Source of the DNA: Saprospiraceae bacterium
Lineage (GTDB): Bacteria > Bacteroidota > Bacteroidia > Chitinophagales > Saprospiraceae
DNA length: 8,602 nt
Assembly: GCA_020630045.1 (NCBI GenBank)
Contig: JAHDCE010000145.1
Coordinates: 1 to 8,602, forward strand
Direction: 5' to 3'
Shown here: piece by piece, positions 6,189-8,602 of the stretch
Numbering within the stretch: position 1 is the first letter of the stretch
Layout of the letters: every line of letters begins with the position of its first letter
Position numbers and translations under genes: made by a program
Notes under the pieces: model-generated
Database searches by the model: none
Told to the model about the DNA's origin: nothing
What the model saw: the letters and a program-made list of their open reading frames with translations, nothing else

Positions 6189-7631
6189 ATGGCAAAAGTT
6201 ACTCGTGAAGATATCGATGCTTTGAATGCGACATTCACAATCGTGATTGAAAAATCCGATTACGAGAAACAATTCAACAATAAGATGGAACGGTACCAGA
6301 GGGAAAGCAACCTCAAAGGCTTCCGTAAAGGAAAAGCTCCAAAATCCGTCATTCGAAAAATGTTCGGCAAGCAAATTCTTGCTGAAGAGGTGAACCACCT
6401 CCTTTCTGAAGAGATCAACAAGATGTTGGATGGTGTCGATTATTTCGGACAACCCATCACCAATCCCGACTCCCCTCAGATGTCTTTCAACCCGGCGAAG
6501 TTGGACAATTTTGAATTCAAATTGGATTTGGGTCTCGTCCCACAATTTGAAGTAGCGGGTATTGATGGAAATACTTCTTTTGAATACCACGACACACAAA
6601 TATCCGAGGATGAAATAAATAAGGCTTTCGACAATGCTCGTAAAAGAGCGGGAGAGCGTATCGTATCCGAGGAAAACATCCAAGAAAACGACTTGGTCAA
6701 AGTAGCCGTCAGAGCATTAAAAGATGGTGAACCGGCCACAGGGGATGAAGATTATTCCGGTTCATTCTCCATTGCCATGGATCGCGTATCCGATGAAGCT
6801 GCGAAAAAAGAGTTGTTGACCAAAAAAACAGGCGACACGCTCTCTATCAACCCTTACACTTTGGAAGAAGACACTAGCAAGGAACACGTTCGGGAATACA
6901 TGTTGGGTATAGACGTAGAGAATGAAGAATTGGGTGAAGAATTCCACGCTACCATTGAAGAGGTTTCACGCGTAGAATTGGCGGAAATCAATCAGGAGTT
7001 TTTTGATAAGGTGTTCGGCCCGGAAGCCGTGAGTTCGGAAGAAGAAGCCAAAGAGAAAATCAAGGAGCAAATCAAGGCTCAATTTGACAACAACGCTGAT
7101 GCTTTGCTATTCGCTGACATTCAAAAAAAGTTAGTCGAAATCAATGACTTCGATGCTCCTGAAGGTTTTTTGAAGCGTTGGATACAAATCAGTAATGAGC
7201 AAAATATTTCTGATGAACAATTGGAAAAAGAATTCCCCTTCTTCTTGGAAGATTTGAAGTGGCAGGTTATTCGAAATAAAATCATCAAAAAATTCGAAAT
7301 CCAAGTCACAGAGGAGGAATTATTGAACAGTTTTAGAGCTTCATTGGTAAAAATGGGTCTAGTAGGATTGGATGAGGAAATCCTCAACAACTACGCCATG
7401 AGAATGATGCAAGACAAAGAAGCTGTCCAGCGACAAGCGGAAGAACTTCTTGGCACTAAACTATTCAGTGTCTTAAAGGAGAATGTAAGCTTGAACAAAA
7501 CTTCGGTTACAGAAGACGAAATGAACGACATCATCAAAGCAGCCAATGAAAAAATGGAAGCTGAAAATGAAACGCGTAGAAAAATATTCGCCAACGAGGA
7601 ACAAGCAGAAACTGAAGTTGTAGAAGGATAA
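6189..7631 (+). CDS. tig: Trigger factor, ribosome-associated chaperone
   Basis: Trigger factor binds the ribosome near the exit tunnel and shelters nascent chains in the cytoplasm. The 480-residue product starts MAKVTREDIDALN, a common opening in this phylum. It carries the ribosome-docking signature GFRKGKAP at 44-51 inside the N-terminal domain (about 1-115). The middle region, about 150-260, occupies the place of the FKBP-like peptidyl-prolyl isomerase domain but is strongly diverged, as is usual in Bacteroidetes, so isomerase activity cannot be assumed. The rest, about 265-480, is the helical, very charged C-terminal substrate-binding arm with an acidic tail. It is slightly longer than the E. 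coli protein (432 aa). The start ATG has no clear Shine-Dalgarno sequence. I could not place its promoter in the 136 bp after the tRNA terminator. It is followed by a strong terminator and then clpP. Confidence 0.95.
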   Translation: MAKVTREDIDALNATFTIVIEKSDYEKQFNNKMERYQRESNLKGFRKGKAPKSVIRKMFGKQILAEEVNHLLSEEINKMLDGVDYFGQPITNPDSPQMSFNPAKLDNFEFKLDLGLVPQFEVAGIDGNTSFEYHDTQISEDEINKAFDNARKRAGERIVSEENIQENDLVKVAVRALKDGEPATGDEDYSGSFSIAMDRVSDEAAKKELLTKKTGDTLSINPYTLEEDTSKEHVREYMLGIDVENEELGEEFHATIEEVSRVELAEINQEFFDKVFGPEAVSSEEEAKEKIKEQIKAQFDNNADALLFADIQKKLVEINDFDAPEGFLKRWIQISNEQNISDEQLEKEFPFFLEDLKWQVIRNKIIKKFEIQVTEEELLNSFRASLVKMGLVGLDEEILNNYAMRMMQDKEAVQRQAEELLGTKLFSVLKENVSLNKTSVTEDEMNDIIKAANEKMEAENETRRKIFANEEQAETEVVEG

Positions 7632-7656
7632 ATCAGTACGCGAATAAAAATAGTTA

Positions 7657-7675
7657 GCCGTTCAACCAAAACGGT
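7657..7675 (+). other. Small hairpin downstream of tig
   Basis: CCGTT (7658-7662) and AACGG (7670-7674) pair across a 7-nt loop, with one extra G-U pair outside. It lies between the tig stop and the main terminator. It is short and has no T-tract, so it is a minor mRNA 3' structure at most. Confidence 0.25.
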
Positions 7676-7697
7676 ATCTTACATTGTTATATATTGG

Positions 7698-7736
7698 CTT
7701 GCGAATTGGAGGCGTTTCCGATTCGCAAGTTTTTTT
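7698..7736 (+). terminator. Strong intrinsic terminator between tig and clpP
   Basis: CTTGCGAAT (7698-7706) pairs perfectly with ATTCGCAAG (7721-7729). The stem extends inward by one G-U and three Watson-Crick pairs to 13 bp, leaving a 6-nt loop. Seven T residues (7730-7736) follow at once. This is a textbook rho-independent terminator for tig and implies a separate promoter for clpP, or partial readthrough. Confidence 0.88.
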
Positions 7737-7767
7737 CCGGTTTACCGGAATCAAAATACTTTGATTC
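7737..7767. promoter_or_regulatory. Two abutting palindromes upstream of clpP, candidate operator
   Basis: CCGGT/ACCGG (7737-7741/7744-7748) is followed directly by GAATCAAA/TTTGATTC (7748-7755/7760-7767), a perfect 8-bp dyad with a 4-bp spacer; the two share G7748. They sit between the tig terminator and clpP, 53 bp before the ATG, where clpP must have its promoter. TTTG at 7760-7763 could serve as a -33 element, but no good -7 box follows at the right spacing. The binding partner is unknown. Confidence 0.4.
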
Positions 7768-7819
7768 AAATGAGTCAATGTGTAGTAAATTATTTCCTTT
7801 ACACAATTCATTACCAATT

Positions 7820-8530
7820 ATGAATCCTAAAGATGATTTTAAGCGCTATGCCGTCAAACATTTGGGCATGAGCAGCATGCACCTTGAAAAATATGCAGAA
7901 CATTCCATGCACCAATTCCAGGGTCAAGTAACTGTTCCTAACATACAAGGTTTTACCCCTAACGTCATCGAAGAACGAAAAATGAATGTCTTGGGCTTAG
8001 ACGTTTTTTCTCGTTTGATGATGGACCGTATTATTTTCCTAGGCGTTCCGATCAATGATTATGTCGCCAATGTCGTACAAGCCCAATTGCTCTATCTTGA
8101 ATCATCTGATCCGAAAAGGGACGTACAAATATTCATAAACAGCCCGGGTGGTTCTGTTATCGACGGACTTGGAATTTATGATACCATGCAATATATCAGT
8201 CCTGATGTCGCCACTATTTGTACAGGTATGGCCGCATCCATGGGTGCGGTACTCCTTTGTACAGGAACCAAAGGAAAACGTACCTGTTTACCACATAGCC
8301 GCGTGATGATACACCAACCATTGGGTGGCATGCGAGGTCAGGTATCGGATATGGAAATTTCCTACAAACTCATCAAGCAATTGCAGAAAGAGTTGTATGA
8401 CATCCTAGCCAACCACACCGGACAAAGCTACGAGACCATTGAAGCGGATTGCGACCGGGACAACTGGATGAAATCCGAAGAAGCTAAAGAATACGGATTG
8501 GTAGACGAAGTATTGGCAAGAAAAGCCTAA
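7820..8530 (+). CDS. clpP: ATP-dependent Clp protease proteolytic subunit
   Basis: ClpP is the serine peptidase barrel that degrades proteins unfolded by ClpX or another Clp ATPase in the cytoplasm. From the ATG at 7820 the product is 236 residues and begins MNPKDDFKRYAVKHLGMSS, matching the usual Bacteroidetes N-terminus. The catalytic triad is complete: S140 in GMAASMGA, H165 in SRVMIHQPLGG, and D214 in DRDNW. INSPGGSV (106-113) is the oxyanion/substrate strand region, and DVFSRLMMDRIIFLG (61-75) is the conserved head-domain opening. The N-terminus is longer than in E. coli ClpP, about 50 residues before the conserved VIEE. A longer reading frame from 7694 is open but would translate the tig terminator, so I reject it. 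No clpX is present; it may lie just beyond the right edge. Confidence 0.97.
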   Translation: MNPKDDFKRYAVKHLGMSSMHLEKYAEHSMHQFQGQVTVPNIQGFTPNVIEERKMNVLGLDVFSRLMMDRIIFLGVPINDYVANVVQAQLLYLESSDPKRDVQIFINSPGGSVIDGLGIYDTMQYISPDVATICTGMAASMGAVLLCTGTKGKRTCLPHSRVMIHQPLGGMRGQVSDMEISYKLIKQLQKELYDILANHTGQSYETIEADCDRDNWMKSEEAKEYGLVDEVLARKA

Positions 8531-8565
8531 TTATTTTTCGTACTACTTTTCGAGTATAACAAAGG

Positions 8566-8597
8566 TTGCCGGGAAGCAATGGATATTTGTATCTTTG
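8566..8597 (+). promoter_or_regulatory. Probable promoter for the gene beyond the right edge
   Basis: TATCTTTG (8590-8597) matches the Bacteroidetes -7 consensus exactly, and TTG at 8566-8568 lies 21 bp upstream at the -33 position. It is 59 bp after the clpP stop and points rightwards, so the next gene has its own start of transcription. That gene is outside the window; clpX would be usual after clpP, but a tRNA is also possible. Confidence 0.6.
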
Positions 8598-8602
8598 CAC
8601 TC

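Noticed and set aside
6091..6225. Small open frame (44 codons, MDCLLKRYYYF...) overlapping the tig start
   Set aside because: It overlaps tig out of frame, has no recognisable features and no ribosome binding site; its longer form would start inside the tRNA.
6123..6683. 186-codon open frame opposite tig
   Set aside because: Antisense to the conserved trigger factor N-terminal domain, and the hydrophobic look comes from reverse reading of charged codons.
7694..7819. 42-codon N-terminal extension of clpP
   Set aside because: It would be translated through the tig terminator hairpin and T-tract, it does not resemble ClpP, and the ATG at 7820 gives the family N-terminus.

Overview
This window looks like chromosome from a member of the Bacteroidota, most likely the order Bacteroidales. 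The protein sequences have that flavour (trigger factor, ClpP and Rel variants). Shine-Dalgarno signals are generally weak or absent. Several promoters match the Bacteroidetes -7 consensus TAnnTTTG. I cannot name a genus. The content is mainly housekeeping: no phage genes, CRISPR array, transposase or resistance gene is visible.

Layout. Bases 1-175 hold at most the 3' end of an unrecognised reading frame. Bases 176-592 (+) encode a small secreted protein of unknown function. It converges tail to tail, with 2 bp between stop codons, on a minus-strand block read from right to left: rel (bifunctional (p)ppGpp synthetase/hydrolase, 5706-3463), purA (adenylosuccinate synthetase, 3200-1893) and pabB (aminodeoxychorismate synthase component I, about 1809-595). 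The 262-bp gap between rel and purA carries a purA promoter and a 163-bp inverted-repeat element that resembles a MITE. A divergent intergenic region then leads into the plus-strand block: tRNA-Leu(UAG) with its own promoter and terminator, tig (trigger factor) and clpP. The window ends on a good promoter-like sequence for whatever follows, possibly clpX.

How the parts relate. The minus block joins stringent-response control (Rel) with purine synthesis (PurA, whose E. coli homologue is inhibited by ppGpp) and folate precursor synthesis (PabB, needed for the one-carbon units used in purine synthesis). The plus block joins a ribosome-bound chaperone (tig) with the ClpP protease. A strong intrinsic terminator sits between tig and clpP, so they are probably not simply one operon. 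It also rules out the longest possible clpP reading frame.

The points most worth checking are non-coding: the inverted-repeat element at 3282-3444, the adjoining palindromes upstream of clpP, the palindrome over the purA promoter, and the uncertain non-ATG or frameshifted start of pabB. I found no clear evidence of a new multi-gene system.
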